Notes: a model not told the origin generated them from the letters alone. A DNA stretch of 64,000 nucleotides from Streptomyces sp. HD (GCF_028369295.1 NZ_JAQMYP010000017.1:104904-168903), one strand, 5' to 3'. Positions 31,574 through 40,115 are shown, counted from the stretch's first letter. Program-made: numbers and translations.

Positions 31574-32938
31574 TCAGTGGATACGGCCCGCCGCCAGCAC
31601 CATCTGCGCAAGTTCCCGGTGCACGATGTCGCTGTGCGCCCCCGCCGGCGGCCCGCCCCGCCTGACCACCGTCGCCGTGTCGATGTTCACGCACCCCGAT
31701 GCCGGCAGCGTCGCACTCAACGCCTCGGCCAGCTTGTACGACTTCGTCCCCGGCACCGCCTGCACCCCGTCGTGCCCCATCGCACCCCACTTGGCGCCCA
31801 GCATCCGGCCGATGTCCAGGGGCGCGATCCCTCGCGGGTCGCCCGCCATGCGGGAGGCCAGCGGATACATCGTGGACAGGGCCGAGTCGTGTCGTGAGTA
31901 GCAGCACACGAGAGGGCCGTCGATACGGTTGTGCTGGCCTTCAAGAACACCGCCGGTGCGGGCGTCGTGCGGCAGCCGGGACGCGAAGGCGTAGTGCGAG
32001 AAGGCGCCCTGGAGCAATGTCACGGACTTCACCGTGCGCACCCCCTTGGGCAGTCCGCGCAGCGCGAACGACACCAGCCGCGCGCCGAAGCTGTGCCCGA
32101 CGAGATGCACCCGCAGCTGAGGCGCCCGCTCGGCCAGTTGCCCGATCACCCGGCCGAGCCCGCGCTCACCGACCGTCCCCGCGCGCCGCTTCATCGCGTA
32201 GTACGTCGCCTGCCGCAGCAGCTCGTGGGCCCCGTCCCACGGGTTCGGCAAGGAGAAGAAGGCGGCGCCGCCCGGGGGCGCGTCGGGCGCCTCGGCCGGT
32301 GTGTCGTTCGGCGCGTCGCGAGGTGTTTCGAGCAGCGTCAGCGCCTCCGCGAACTCCTCGCACAGGGCCGCGGTGGAGCCCGAGAACATGTCCGGCGCGT
32401 CCTGCGGCACCCCTTCGCACAGGGTGTCCGCCGCGAACAGCACCTGCGGCCCCGGCGGCACGATGTCCACCAGCATCCGCACCAGCCGCCCGAACTCCTC
32501 CAATTCGCTCTCCTCGCGCGGCTGTTGATCCAGCATGCGCGCGATCTGGTCGATCACGGTCGCCCGCCCCGGGAACGTCTCAAAGAGCGCGTGCCGGGTG
32601 TCCTTGTCGAGCGCCGGCCGACGGGGCATCTCGGCCGCCACCGCCCGCGGAAAGTCCGGTATAGGCTCGTCCGAGAAGCGCATCGACGGCCACACCACAC
32701 CCACGTACCCGATCTTCGCCTCGGGCGCGAGCTGCGGGATCGGTGCGAAGAAGCGGTCGTAGAGCCTGGTCGCTCCCGAGCGGTCGTTGTTCCAGCCGTG
32801 CGCGAAGACGATCAGTTCGCGCAGGTGATGCTGAGCCACCCCGGCCAGCAGCCGGTCCCGTTTCCCGGCGTCCGGGTCCCCGTCCGCATCGAAAGTCAGC
32901 TCCCAGTAGGGAGTCACGCTCACTGCCGGATCCGCCAT
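31574..32938 (-). CDS. Alpha/beta hydrolase-fold protein
   Basis: A 454-residue protein. An oxyanion-type loop LIVFAHGWNNDRSGATRLYD is near residue 45. The nucleophile elbow VHLVGHSFGARLVSFAL is near residue 270, with late CYSRHDSAL and DIVHREL possibly giving acid and His. An insertion of more than 150 residues between these, with an acidic Ala/Pro-rich loop (TPRDAPNDTPAEAPDAPPGG), is unusual for a small esterase. Streptomyces homologues are sometimes mislabelled as serine/threonine kinases; I see no kinase motif. No signal peptide. ATG 32938 is preferred to an extended start at 33019. Function unknown. Confidence 0.75.
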   Translation of the reverse strand: MADPAVSVTPYWELTFDADGDPDAGKRDRLLAGVAQHHLRELIVFAHGWNNDRSGATRLYDRFFAPIPQLAPEAKIGYVGVVWPSMRFSDEPIPDFPRAVAAEMPRRPALDKDTRHALFETFPGRATVIDQIARMLDQQPREESELEEFGRLVRMLVDIVPPGPQVLFAADTLCEGVPQDAPDMFSGSTAALCEEFAEALTLLETPRDAPNDTPAEAPDAPPGGAAFFSLPNPWDGAHELLRQATYYAMKRRAGTVGERGLGRVIGQLAERAPQLRVHLVGHSFGARLVSFALRGLPKGVRTVKSVTLLQGAFSHYAFASRLPHDARTGGVLEGQHNRIDGPLVCCYSRHDSALSTMYPLASRMAGDPRGIAPLDIGRMLGAKWGAMGHDGVQAVPGTKSYKLAEALSATLPASGCVNIDTATVVRRGGPPAGAHSDIVHRELAQMVLAAGRIH

Positions 32939-33045
32939 GCCGGGCCCCCTTGTCCCCCGAAGTGGTGCGATACGGGCGCATCGTCCTGCTAGTGGGCAGG
33001 AATGGCCATACGTCGTCACCCATCAGTGGCACACAAGGGGGGCGC

Positions 33046-34284
33046 TCATTTGTACAGCAGGTACTCCTTGCGCATCCGCCGGAACGCCGCGAGCTCCTGC
33101 TGCCAGCCCGCCACCACCTCGTCGGTACTCGCGCCCGCGTCGATCATCGTGCGGACGAGGCTGGACCCGGTGAGCTTGTCGATCCAGTTGTCGGGGCGCC
33201 AACCGAAGCCGCTCCAGGCCCTCTTGGCGGTCACCAGCAGGGCGATTCCGGTGCGTACGGGGTCGTAGGCGGCGCGGTCGTGGACGTGGATCTGGACGCC
33301 GCCGATGGTCTTGCCCTGGAACTTGGAGAAGGTGGGCGCGAAGTATGCCTCCCTGAAGTGCACGCCGGGCAGGCCGAGTTCACCGGCCGCCGCCGCCCAG
33401 CGGCCGTCGATGCCTTCCGCGCCGAGCAGTTCGAAGGGGCGGGTGGTGCCGCGGCCCTCCGAGAGATTCGTGCCCTCGAAGAGACAGGTGCCGGAGTAGA
33501 CGAGGGCGGTGTCCGGGGTGGGCATGTTCGGGCTCGGCGGTACCCAGGGCAGACCCCAGGCGTCGTAGAACTCGGACCGCTTCCAGCCCGTCATCCGTAC
33601 GGTCTCCAGGGGGACCGGGGTGGTCAGGAACTCCGCGTTGAACAGCCGGGCCAGCTCGGCGACCGTCATGCCGTGCGCCTGGGAGATCGGCTGGCGGCCC
33701 ACGAAGGTGGCGAACTCCTTGTGCAGGACCGGGCCTTGGGCCGCTCGCCCGGTGACCGGGTTCGGGCGGTCCAGCACGACGAAGCGCTTGCCGGCCAGTT
33801 GGGCCGCCTCCATGCAGTCGTAGAGGGTCCAGATGTAGGTGTAGAAGCGGGCGCCCACGTCCTGGATGTCGAAGACGACCGTGTCGACGCCGGAGGCGGT
33901 GAAGATGTCGGCGAGGGGGCGGCCGCTCTTCAGGTACGTGTCGTAGACCGGCAGGCCCGTCGCCGGGTCGTCGTAGCGGCCTTCCGAGCCGCCTGCCTGG
34001 GCGGTGCCCCTGAAGCCGTGCTCGGGGCCGAAGACGGCTGTCAGGTTCACACGGTCGTCCGCGTGCATGACGTCGACGATGTGGCGGACGTCTCGGGTCA
34101 CTCCGGTGGGGTTGGTGACGATTCCGACGCGTGCACCGCTGAGCTGGGCGTAGCCGTCTGCGGCCAGGCGCTCGAATCCGGTGCGTAGGGGCCTGCGGGG
34201 CTCGGCCGCGGAGGCCGGGGAGGCGGAGGTCAGTGCTGCTGCTGCCGTTGTCGCTGCGAGGAGGGCTCGTCTGGATAGGCGCAT
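33046..34284 (-). CDS. DUF1343/NamZ-like exo-beta-N-acetylmuramidase, Tat-exported
   Basis: A 412-residue protein. The N terminus MRLSRRALLAATTAAAALTS is a twin-arginine signal peptide ending near ASAAEP. The DUF1343 fold follows with VGIVTNPTGVTRD, VFGPEHGFRGTAQAG, then TVVFDIQDVGARFYTYIWTL and LDRPNPV, all family signatures. NamZ of Bacillus removes terminal MurNAc from peptidoglycan fragments, so this protein may help recycle or scavenge cell wall outside the cell. No NagZ or AmiE partner is visible beside it. ATG 34284 is chosen over the in-frame codons upstream, since it gives the Tat signal. Confidence 0.88.
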   Translation of the reverse strand: MRLSRRALLAATTAAAALTSASPASAAEPRRPLRTGFERLAADGYAQLSGARVGIVTNPTGVTRDVRHIVDVMHADDRVNLTAVFGPEHGFRGTAQAGGSEGRYDDPATGLPVYDTYLKSGRPLADIFTASGVDTVVFDIQDVGARFYTYIWTLYDCMEAAQLAGKRFVVLDRPNPVTGRAAQGPVLHKEFATFVGRQPISQAHGMTVAELARLFNAEFLTTPVPLETVRMTGWKRSEFYDAWGLPWVPPSPNMPTPDTALVYSGTCLFEGTNLSEGRGTTRPFELLGAEGIDGRWAAAAGELGLPGVHFREAYFAPTFSKFQGKTIGGVQIHVHDRAAYDPVRTGIALLVTAKRAWSGFGWRPDNWIDKLTGSSLVRTMIDAGASTDEVVAGWQQELAAFRRMRKEYLLYK

Positions 34285-34317
34285 GGTGTGCACGTTATGC
34301 GCTCCCGCAGGTCGTGG

Positions 34318-34402
34318 GGAGGGTGCGGGTTGTCTGTGGCTGGTCGCGCCCACGCGGCGGAGCCGCACATCGATACAGCCCCGCGCCCCCTTGAGGTGTT
34401 GC
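34318..34402. repeat. Dispersed Streptomyces intergenic repeat, copy 3 (inverted orientation)
   Basis: Contains gtggctggtcgcgcccacgc, a ggcggagccgca block and cagccccgcgcccccttgagg, the reverse complement of the family core at 2645 and 20867. Its close relative is 49840-49925. It lies upstream of the SDR operon promoter in the divergent gap with the NamZ-like gene. Confidence 0.7.
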
Positions 34403-34421
34403 AGTCGCCCTTCCCTGGTAC

Positions 34422-34439
34422 ATACCGACCGGTTAGTCT
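34422..34439. promoter_or_regulatory. TetR-type operator in the SDR operon promoter
   Basis: ATACCGACCGGTTAGTCT matches the 18-bp pattern at 17636-17653 and 39944-39961 (left half perfect, right half 5 of 8). A possible promoter TTCCCT-N17-TAGTCT puts the site over the spacer and -10 box. It lies 36 bases before the SDR start. Confidence 0.55.
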
Positions 34440-34474
34440 GGTCCTTGCAAGCGAGCCGCAGTCGAAGGAGACCG

Positions 34475-35248
34475 ATGGTGGAAGCCGTTCAAGGTGCCGG
34501 AGTCGTCGTTACCGGGGCTGGGGGTGGCATCGGGGCGGCCCTTGCCCGGCGCTTCGCCGCCGAGGGGGCTCGTGTCGTCGTCAACGATCTGGATGCCGGG
34601 AAGGCCGAGGCGGTTGCCGGTGAGATCGGCGGCATCGCCGTTCCCGGTGACGCCTCCGCCGTCGTCGGTGAGGCCCGGGACGCGCTCGGCGGTGTGGTCG
34701 ACGTGTACTGCGCCAACGCGGGTGTCGCCTTCGGTGACGAGGGAGCGGGGCAGGCGGTCGACGAGAAGGTGTGGGCGACGTCCTGGGACGTCAATGTCAT
34801 GGCACACGTGCGTGCCGCCAACGAGCTGCTGCCGGCCTGGCTGGAGCGCGGCAGCGGGCGGTTCGTCTCCACCGTCTCCGCCGCCGGGCTGCTCACCATG
34901 ATCGGCGCCGCGCCCTACGCCGTCACCAAGCACGGCGCCTATGCCTTCGCCGAGTATCTGTCGCTGACCTACCGGCACCGTGGGATCAAGGTGCACGCCA
35001 TCTGTCCGCAGGGCGTGCGCACCGACATGCTGGACGCCACCGGCAGCGCGGGGGACCTGGTGCTGAAGCCCACCGCCATCGCCCCGGAGGACGTGGCGGA
35101 CGCCCTGTTCAAGGGGATGGCGGAGGACCGCTTCCTGATCCTGCCGCACGCCGACGTCGCCGGTTACTACCAGGCGCGGGCCGCCGAGCCCGACCGCTGG
35201 CTGGGCAACATGAACCACCTCCAGCAGAAGTGGGAGGCGAACCGATGA
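34475..35248 (+). CDS. Short-chain dehydrogenase/reductase
   Basis: A 257-residue SDR. The cofactor motif is VVVTGAGGGIGAALAR with Asp after the second strand (VVNDLD), suggesting NAD rather than NADP. CANAG follows, and the catalytic triad is Ser in STVSAAGLL and Tyr/Lys in YAVTKHGAYAF. It is the first gene of a unit with an acyl-CoA ligase (ATGA overlap at 35245-35248) and a TetR gene. The product would be oxidation or reduction of a hydroxy/keto acyl-CoA or acid. In an lva-type pathway this slot is the reductase of 4-keto-acyl-CoA, but that is inference. Confidence 0.9.
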   Translation: MVEAVQGAGVVVTGAGGGIGAALARRFAAEGARVVVNDLDAGKAEAVAGEIGGIAVPGDASAVVGEARDALGGVVDVYCANAGVAFGDEGAGQAVDEKVWATSWDVNVMAHVRAANELLPAWLERGSGRFVSTVSAAGLLTMIGAAPYAVTKHGAYAFAEYLSLTYRHRGIKVHAICPQGVRTDMLDATGSAGDLVLKPTAIAPEDVADALFKGMAEDRFLILPHADVAGYYQARAAEPDRWLGNMNHLQQKWEANR

Positions 35249-36918
35249 CCGACGCCCCCGCCTCCCGCTACGCGGCCAAGCCCTGGCTCGCGCTGCTCAG
35301 CGACGCCCAGCGCGCCTCCATAGACCCCGCCGACTCCCTCGTGCACGCGCTGCGCCGGGTCGCCGCCCAGACCCCGGAGCGTGTCTTCCTCGCCTACTTC
35401 GACGGCCGCCTGACCTATCGCGAGGTCGACGAGCTCAGCGACTCCGTCGCCGGGCACCTAGCCGCCCGCGGTCTGGAGCGCGGCGACCGGGTGGCGATCC
35501 TGCTGCAGAACTCCCCGCACTTCGTGCTCGCCCTGCTCGGCGCCTGGAAGGCGGGGGCGGTCGTCGTGCCCGTCAACCCGATGTACAAGTCGGGCGAGGT
35601 CGCGCACGTCCTGCGGGACGGCGAGGTGGCCGCGCTGATCTGCTCCGACCGGGCCTGGGAGTCGTATCTGCGCGAGACGGCGGCCGACTCGCCGGTGCGG
35701 ATCGTGCTCACCGGCTGCGAGTTGGACTTTCAAACTCGTACGGACGCGCGCGTGCTGAGCTTCGAGCGGCTGCCGCAGGCCGGTGACGCCGACGATCTGA
35801 CGGCCGTCGCCCGTGCCGGGCACAAGGCGCCCGAGGGCCGTGACGCCGGCCCGTCCGACGTCGCGCTGATCAGCTACACCTCGGGCACCAGCGGCACCCC
35901 CAAGGGCGCCACCAACACGCACGGCAACATCATGTACAACGCCGAGCGGCAGCGGACCGGCCTTGAACTGCCCGAGGCGCCCGTCTACTTCGCGCTGGCG
36001 CCCCTGTTCCACATCACCGGCATGGTCTGCCAGCTCGGCGCCTGTCTCGACAGCGCGGGCACGCTCGTGCTGGCGTACCGCTTCGAGGCGGGTGTCGTGC
36101 TCGACGCGTTCGCCGAGCACGGGCCGCACTACACCGTCGGCCCGTCGACCGCCTTCATGGCGCTGGCCGCCCACCCGGCGGTCACCCGCGACCACTTCGC
36201 CTCCTTCCGGATGATCTCCTCCGGCGGCGCCCCGCTGCCGCCCGCCCTGGTGGAGAAGTTCCGGGCCGGCTTCGGTCCGTACATCCGCAACGGGTACGGG
36301 CTGACGGAGTGCACCGCCCCCTGCGCCTCCGTCCCGCCCGGCCTGGAGGCCCCCGTCGACCCGGTCTCCGGCACGCTCGCCGTCGGCCTGCCCGGCCCCG
36401 AGACCGTCGTACGGATCGTCGACGACCAGGGCGCGGAGGTGCCCTTCGGGGAGCAGGGCGAGATCGTCGTACGCGGGCCGCAGGTCGTCCCGGGCTACTG
36501 GCGGCGCCCCGACGCCACCGCCGAGACCTTCCCGGACGGCGAGCTGCGCACCGGTGACATCGGGTTCATGGACGAGCAGGGCTGGCTGTACGTTGTCGAC
36601 CGCAAGAAGGACATGATCAACGCGTCCGGCTTCAAGGTGTGGCCGCGCGAGGTCGAGGACGTGCTCTACACCCACCCCGCGGTGCGCGAGGCGGCCGTCG
36701 TGGGAGTGCCCGACGGGTACCGCGGGGAGACCGTCAAGGCGTACATCAGCCTCCGTCCGGGTGCGGAAACGGACCCCGACGCACTCGCCGAGTACTGCCG
36801 GGAGAGACTGGCCGCTTACAAATATCCGCGGCAGGTGGAGGTCCTGCCCGACTTGCCCAAGACGGCAAGTGGGAAGATCCTCCGTCGGGAACTTCGTTCC
36901 CGTGCGAACGACGGCTAG
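35245..36918 (+). CDS. AMP-forming acyl-CoA synthetase
   Basis: A 557-residue ANL-superfamily ligase that activates a carboxylic acid with ATP and CoA. The P-loop-like motif is LISYTSGTSGTPKGATNTHG. NGYGLTECTAP and RTGDIGFMDEQGWLYVVDR (ATP binding) follow, then the hinge KKDMINASGFKVWPREVE and the catalytic Lys in LPKTASGKILRREL. Length is typical of medium-chain or fatty acyl-CoA synthetases. Its ATG overlaps the SDR stop, so translation is coupled. Substrate class is not certain from sequence. Confidence 0.92.
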   Translation: MTDAPASRYAAKPWLALLSDAQRASIDPADSLVHALRRVAAQTPERVFLAYFDGRLTYREVDELSDSVAGHLAARGLERGDRVAILLQNSPHFVLALLGAWKAGAVVVPVNPMYKSGEVAHVLRDGEVAALICSDRAWESYLRETAADSPVRIVLTGCELDFQTRTDARVLSFERLPQAGDADDLTAVARAGHKAPEGRDAGPSDVALISYTSGTSGTPKGATNTHGNIMYNAERQRTGLELPEAPVYFALAPLFHITGMVCQLGACLDSAGTLVLAYRFEAGVVLDAFAEHGPHYTVGPSTAFMALAAHPAVTRDHFASFRMISSGGAPLPPALVEKFRAGFGPYIRNGYGLTECTAPCASVPPGLEAPVDPVSGTLAVGLPGPETVVRIVDDQGAEVPFGEQGEIVVRGPQVVPGYWRRPDATAETFPDGELRTGDIGFMDEQGWLYVVDRKKDMINASGFKVWPREVEDVLYTHPAVREAAVVGVPDGYRGETVKAYISLRPGAETDPDALAEYCRERLAAYKYPRQVEVLPDLPKTASGKILRRELRSRANDG

Positions 36919-36973
36919 ACGGCAGACGGCGACACGGCAAGCGGAACATCTCGGAAGGGCAGGTGGCGGCACA

Positions 36974-37567
36974 GTGGCCAGGACGACGGACGGTGACGGT
37001 ACGCCCGTCCCGCAGCGGCTGCTCGCCGCCGCCACCCGGCTCTTCGCCGAGCGGGGATACGACCGCACCTCGGTGCAGGAGATCGTCGAGGCGGCCGGCG
37101 TCACCAAGGGGGCGCTGTACCACTACTTCGGCTCCAAGGACGACCTCCTGCACGAGGTGTACGCGCGCGTGCTGCGCGTTCAGCAGGAGCGGCTCGACGC
37201 GTTCGCGGGCGCCGACGAGCCCATTGAGAAGCGGCTCAGAGGCGCGGCCGCCGACGTCGTCGTCACGACCATCGAGAACCTCGACGACGCGATGATCTTC
37301 TTCCGCTCGATGCACCATCTGAGCCCGGAGAAGAACAAGCAGGTGCGTGCCGAGCGCCGGCGCTACCACGAACGCTTCCGTGCGCTCGTCGAGGAGGGCC
37401 AGGAGTCGGGTGTCTTCTCCAAGGCGACCCCGGCCGACCTGGTGGTGGACTACCACTTCGGCTCCGTCCACCATCTGTCGACCTGGTACCGCCCCGACGG
37501 CCCGATGACCCCGCAGCAGGTCGCCGACCACCTGGCCGACCTGCTGCTGCGCGCACTGCGTCCCTGA
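36974..37567 (+). CDS. TetR-family regulator of the SDR/ligase and kinase/ACAD operons
   Basis: A 197-residue regulator. The helix-turn-helix is RLLAAATRLFAERGYDRTSV, then QEIVEAAGVTKGALYHYFGS. The C-terminal domain (AMIFFRSMHHLSPEKNKQVR) is the TetR_C KstR2-like type. GTG 36974 is preceded by AGGTGG. It is the third gene of the SDR unit and faces the ACAD gene across a palindromic terminator. The 18-bp ATACCGAC-type site occurs upstream of both flanking operons and of the MHS transporter, so it is the most economical candidate repressor. The ligand is probably an acyl-CoA of the pathway. Confidence 0.88.
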   Translation: MARTTDGDGTPVPQRLLAAATRLFAERGYDRTSVQEIVEAAGVTKGALYHYFGSKDDLLHEVYARVLRVQQERLDAFAGADEPIEKRLRGAAADVVVTTIENLDDAMIFFRSMHHLSPEKNKQVRAERRRYHERFRALVEEGQESGVFSKATPADLVVDYHFGSVHHLSTWYRPDGPMTPQQVADHLADLLLRALRP

Positions 37568-37601
37568 GGCGCACGCAACAGGCGCCTGCCTGAGGCGCAC
37601 G

Positions 37602-37637
37602 TGTAAGGGGCGGCCGCAATTGCGGCCGCCCCTTACA
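37602..37637. terminator. 36-bp perfect palindrome, bidirectional terminator
   Basis: Arms 37602-37619 and 37620-37637 are 18 bp each with no loop, centred on AATT and including two NotI octamers (gcggccgc). It lies between the convergent stops of the TetR gene (37567) and the ACAD gene (37647). The perfect symmetry is unusual even for such terminators. Just upstream a 13-base element cctgaggcgcacg is directly repeated. Confidence 0.9.
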
Positions 37638-37646
37638 TACGTCCAG

Positions 37647-38861
37647 TTACAGGTACTTCTTCAACTCCCGCCGCGCCAGCGACCGCTGGTGCACCTCGTC
37701 CGGGCCGTCGGCGATCATCAGCGTCCGCGCCGAGGCGTACAGCTCGGCCAGCGGGAGGTCCTGGCTGACACCGCCCGCGCCGTGCAGCTGGATCGCGCGG
37801 TCGAGGATGTCGACCACCGCACGCGGGGTGGCGATCTTGATGGCCTGGATCTCGGTGTGGGCGCCCTTGTTGCCGACGGTGTCCATCAGCCAGGCGGTCT
37901 TCAGCACCAGCAGGCGCAGCTGCTCGACGGTCACGCGCGCGTCGGCGATCCAGTTCTGCACCACGCCCTGCTGGGCCAGCGCCTTGCCGAACGCGGTACG
38001 GGACGCGGCCCGGCGGCACATCAGCTCGATCGCCCGCTCGGCCATGCCGATCAGCCGCATGCAGTGGTGGATCCGGCCCGGACCGAGCCGCGCCTGCGCG
38101 ATGGCGAAGCCGCCGCCCTCCTCGCCGATGAGGTTGGCCGCCGGCACCCGCGCGTGGTCGAAGATCACCTCGGCGTGGCCGCCGTGGGAGTGGTCCTCGT
38201 AACCGAAGACCTGCATCGCGCGCTTGACCGTGACACCCGGGGTGTCGCGGGGCACGAGGATCATGGACTGCTGGCGGCGGATGTCGGCGCCGTCGGGGTC
38301 CGTCTTGCCCATCACGATGAAGATCTTGCAGTCCGGGTTCATCGCCCCGGAGATGTACCACTTGCGGCCGGTGATGACGTACTCGTCGCCGTCCCGCTCG
38401 ATGTGCGTGGTGATGTTGGTGGCGTCCGAGGAGGCCACGTCCGGCTCGGTCATCGCGAACGCCGAGCGGATCTCACCGGCAAGGAGCGGCTCCAGCCACT
38501 GCTTCTTCTGCTGCTCGTCGGCGAACTGGGTCAGCACCTCCATGTTCCCGGTGTCGGGCGCCGCGCAGTTCGTCGCGGTGGGCGCCAGATGCGGGGAACG
38601 GCCGGTGATCTCGGCCAGCGGGGCGTACTGGAGGTTGGTGAGCCCGGCGCCGTACTCGGCGTCGGGGAGGAAGAGGTTCCACAGGCCCTGCCTGCGTGCC
38701 TCCGCCTTGAGCTCCCCGACCACGGCCGGCGTGTCCCAGGGGGACGCCAGCGCGGCCCGCTGCTCCTCCGCGACCGACTCGGCCGGGTAGACGTACTCGT
38801 CCATGAAGGCCAGCAGCTTGGCGCGCAGTTCCTCGGTGCGTGCGTCGAACGCGAAGTCCAT
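37647..38861 (-). CDS. Acyl-CoA dehydrogenase, ACAD10/11-like
   Basis: A 404-residue FAD enzyme. It has FAMTEPDVASSDATNITTHI in the middle domain, QLHGAGGVSQDLPLAELYAS for FAD, and IADGPDEVHQRSLARREL at the C terminus. The catalytic base is thus an acidic residue in GPDEV as in the ACAD10/11 branch. Animal ACAD10/11 are fusions of an APH-fold kinase with this dehydrogenase; here they are separate adjacent genes. ACAD11-type enzymes act on 4-hydroxyacyl-CoA that has been phosphorylated by the kinase, giving the enoyl-CoA. The kinase gene lies 6 bases upstream, so they are one operon. Confidence 0.9.
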   Translation of the reverse strand: MDFAFDARTEELRAKLLAFMDEYVYPAESVAEEQRAALASPWDTPAVVGELKAEARRQGLWNLFLPDAEYGAGLTNLQYAPLAEITGRSPHLAPTATNCAAPDTGNMEVLTQFADEQQKKQWLEPLLAGEIRSAFAMTEPDVASSDATNITTHIERDGDEYVITGRKWYISGAMNPDCKIFIVMGKTDPDGADIRRQQSMILVPRDTPGVTVKRAMQVFGYEDHSHGGHAEVIFDHARVPAANLIGEEGGGFAIAQARLGPGRIHHCMRLIGMAERAIELMCRRAASRTAFGKALAQQGVVQNWIADARVTVEQLRLLVLKTAWLMDTVGNKGAHTEIQAIKIATPRAVVDILDRAIQLHGAGGVSQDLPLAELYASARTLMIADGPDEVHQRSLARRELKKYL

Positions 38862-38867
38862 GTGCCG

Positions 38868-39902
38868 TCAGCCTTCCTGGGTGCCTTCTTGAAGAGTGGT
38901 CAGGCCGTGTTCGATGAAGATCGGGACCAGGTCGCCGATGCGGTCGAAGCCGCGGCCGACCGTCTGGCCCAGCGTGTAGCGGTAGTGGATGCCCTCCAGG
39001 ATCACCGCGAGCTTGAACCAGGCGAACGCCGTGTACCAGGAGACAGCGGAGACATCGCGCCCGGAGCGTTCGGCGTACCGCTGGATCAGTTCGGCGGGCG
39101 CGGGGTGCCCGGGTGCCTGGGCGGTCGTGGAGACCGGCGAGTTCGGCATGCTCAGCGGCATGCTGTACATCACCAGCAGCCCCAGGTCGGTCAGCGGGTC
39201 GCCGAGCGTCGACATCTCCCAGTCGAGGATCGCCTTGATCTTGTCGTCGTCCCCGATGAGCACATTGTCGAGCCGGTAGTCGCCGTGCACGACGGCCGGC
39301 GCGGGGGAGACGGGCAGTCGGCGGCCGAGGTTCGCGTGCAGCTCGTCGATGCCGGCCAGCTCCCGGTTGCGGGACGCGTCCAGCTGCTTGCCCCAGCGGC
39401 GCAGCTGGCGGTCCAGGAAGCCCTCGGGGCGGCCGAAGTCCGCGAGGCCCACCGACGTGGGGTCCACGGCGTGCAGCTCGACCAGCGTGTCCACCAGTGC
39501 CAGCACCGCGTCCCGGGTGCGCTCCGCGCCGAGCGAGGCCAGCTGGTCGGCGGTGCGGTACGGGGTGCCCTCGACGAACTCCATGACGTAGAACGGCGCT
39601 CCGAGCACCTCCTCGTCCTCGCACAGCAGCACCGGCCGCGGCACCGGCACGCTCGTCTGGTGCAGGGCGCTGATGACCCGGTGCTCGCGCTTCATGTCGT
39701 GTGCCGTGGCGAGGACATGGCCGAGCGGGGGGCGCCGTACGACCCACTTCGAGGTGCCGTCGGAGATCGCGTAGGTGAGGTTCGACCGTCCACCCTCGAT
39801 GAGCCGGCCGGTCAGCGGACCCTGCACCAGACCGGGCTGCTCGCGCCCGAGCAGGCCGCGCAGCCGTTCGAGATCGAGTCCGGGCGGATGGTCGGGGCTC
39901 AT
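38868..39902 (-). CDS. APH-fold phosphotransferase (ACAD10/11 kinase-domain type)
   Basis: A 344-residue kinase-like protein. Nucleotide-binding strands carry LTYAISDGTSKWVVRRPP (Lys). The catalytic loop is VVHGDYRLDNVLIGDD and the metal-binding Asp is in AILDWEMSTLGDPLTDLG. This sequence type is the bacterial counterpart of the N-terminal half of human ACAD10/11 and of Pseudomonas LvaA, and is distinct from drug-resistance APH enzymes. It should phosphorylate a hydroxyacyl-CoA. ATG 39902 has a ribosome binding site gaggag. It is the first gene of the unit and carries the ATACCGAC-type operator just upstream. Confidence 0.9.
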   Translation of the reverse strand: MSPDHPPGLDLERLRGLLGREQPGLVQGPLTGRLIEGGRSNLTYAISDGTSKWVVRRPPLGHVLATAHDMKREHRVISALHQTSVPVPRPVLLCEDEEVLGAPFYVMEFVEGTPYRTADQLASLGAERTRDAVLALVDTLVELHAVDPTSVGLADFGRPEGFLDRQLRRWGKQLDASRNRELAGIDELHANLGRRLPVSPAPAVVHGDYRLDNVLIGDDDKIKAILDWEMSTLGDPLTDLGLLVMYSMPLSMPNSPVSTTAQAPGHPAPAELIQRYAERSGRDVSAVSWYTAFAWFKLAVILEGIHYRYTLGQTVGRGFDRIGDLVPIFIEHGLTTLQEGTQEG

Positions 39903-39943
39903 ACAACGCTCCTCAAAGGCAGGTGAACGGGACCTGACTCATG

Positions 39944-39961
39944 ATGCCGACCAGTCGGTAT
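39944..39961. promoter_or_regulatory. TetR-type operator upstream of the kinase/ACAD operon
   Basis: On the minus strand ATACCGACTGGTCGGCAT, with a 5-bp perfect core repeat (CCGAC-CA-GTCGG on the plus strand). It shares 13-14 of 18 positions with each of 17636-17653 and 34422-34439. The site starts 42 bases before the kinase start codon. Confidence 0.55.
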
Positions 39962-40004
39962 GTAGTCCAGTGGGGGAGCCGAACGTGATCGGGGCCACCA
40001 TAGG

Positions 40005-40042
40005 CCGACAGCTCCCTGCGCCGTGCGCCGGGGAGCTGTCGG
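40005..40042 (-). terminator. Hairpin terminator after the His-rich gene
   Basis: Arms ccgacagctccc (40005-40016) and gggagctgtcgg (40031-40042), 12 bp perfect with a 14-base loop. It lies downstream of the His-rich gene stop (40116). The GT-rich bases between it and the gene (about 40050-40110) are low-complexity with no coding sign. Confidence 0.7.
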
Positions 40043-40115
40043 TGGTGCCTTCTCGGCCAGAACCGCCGAACCGGTGGGGTTGGCGAGGTCGGTGATGTCG
40101 GTGGGACCGGTGGGC

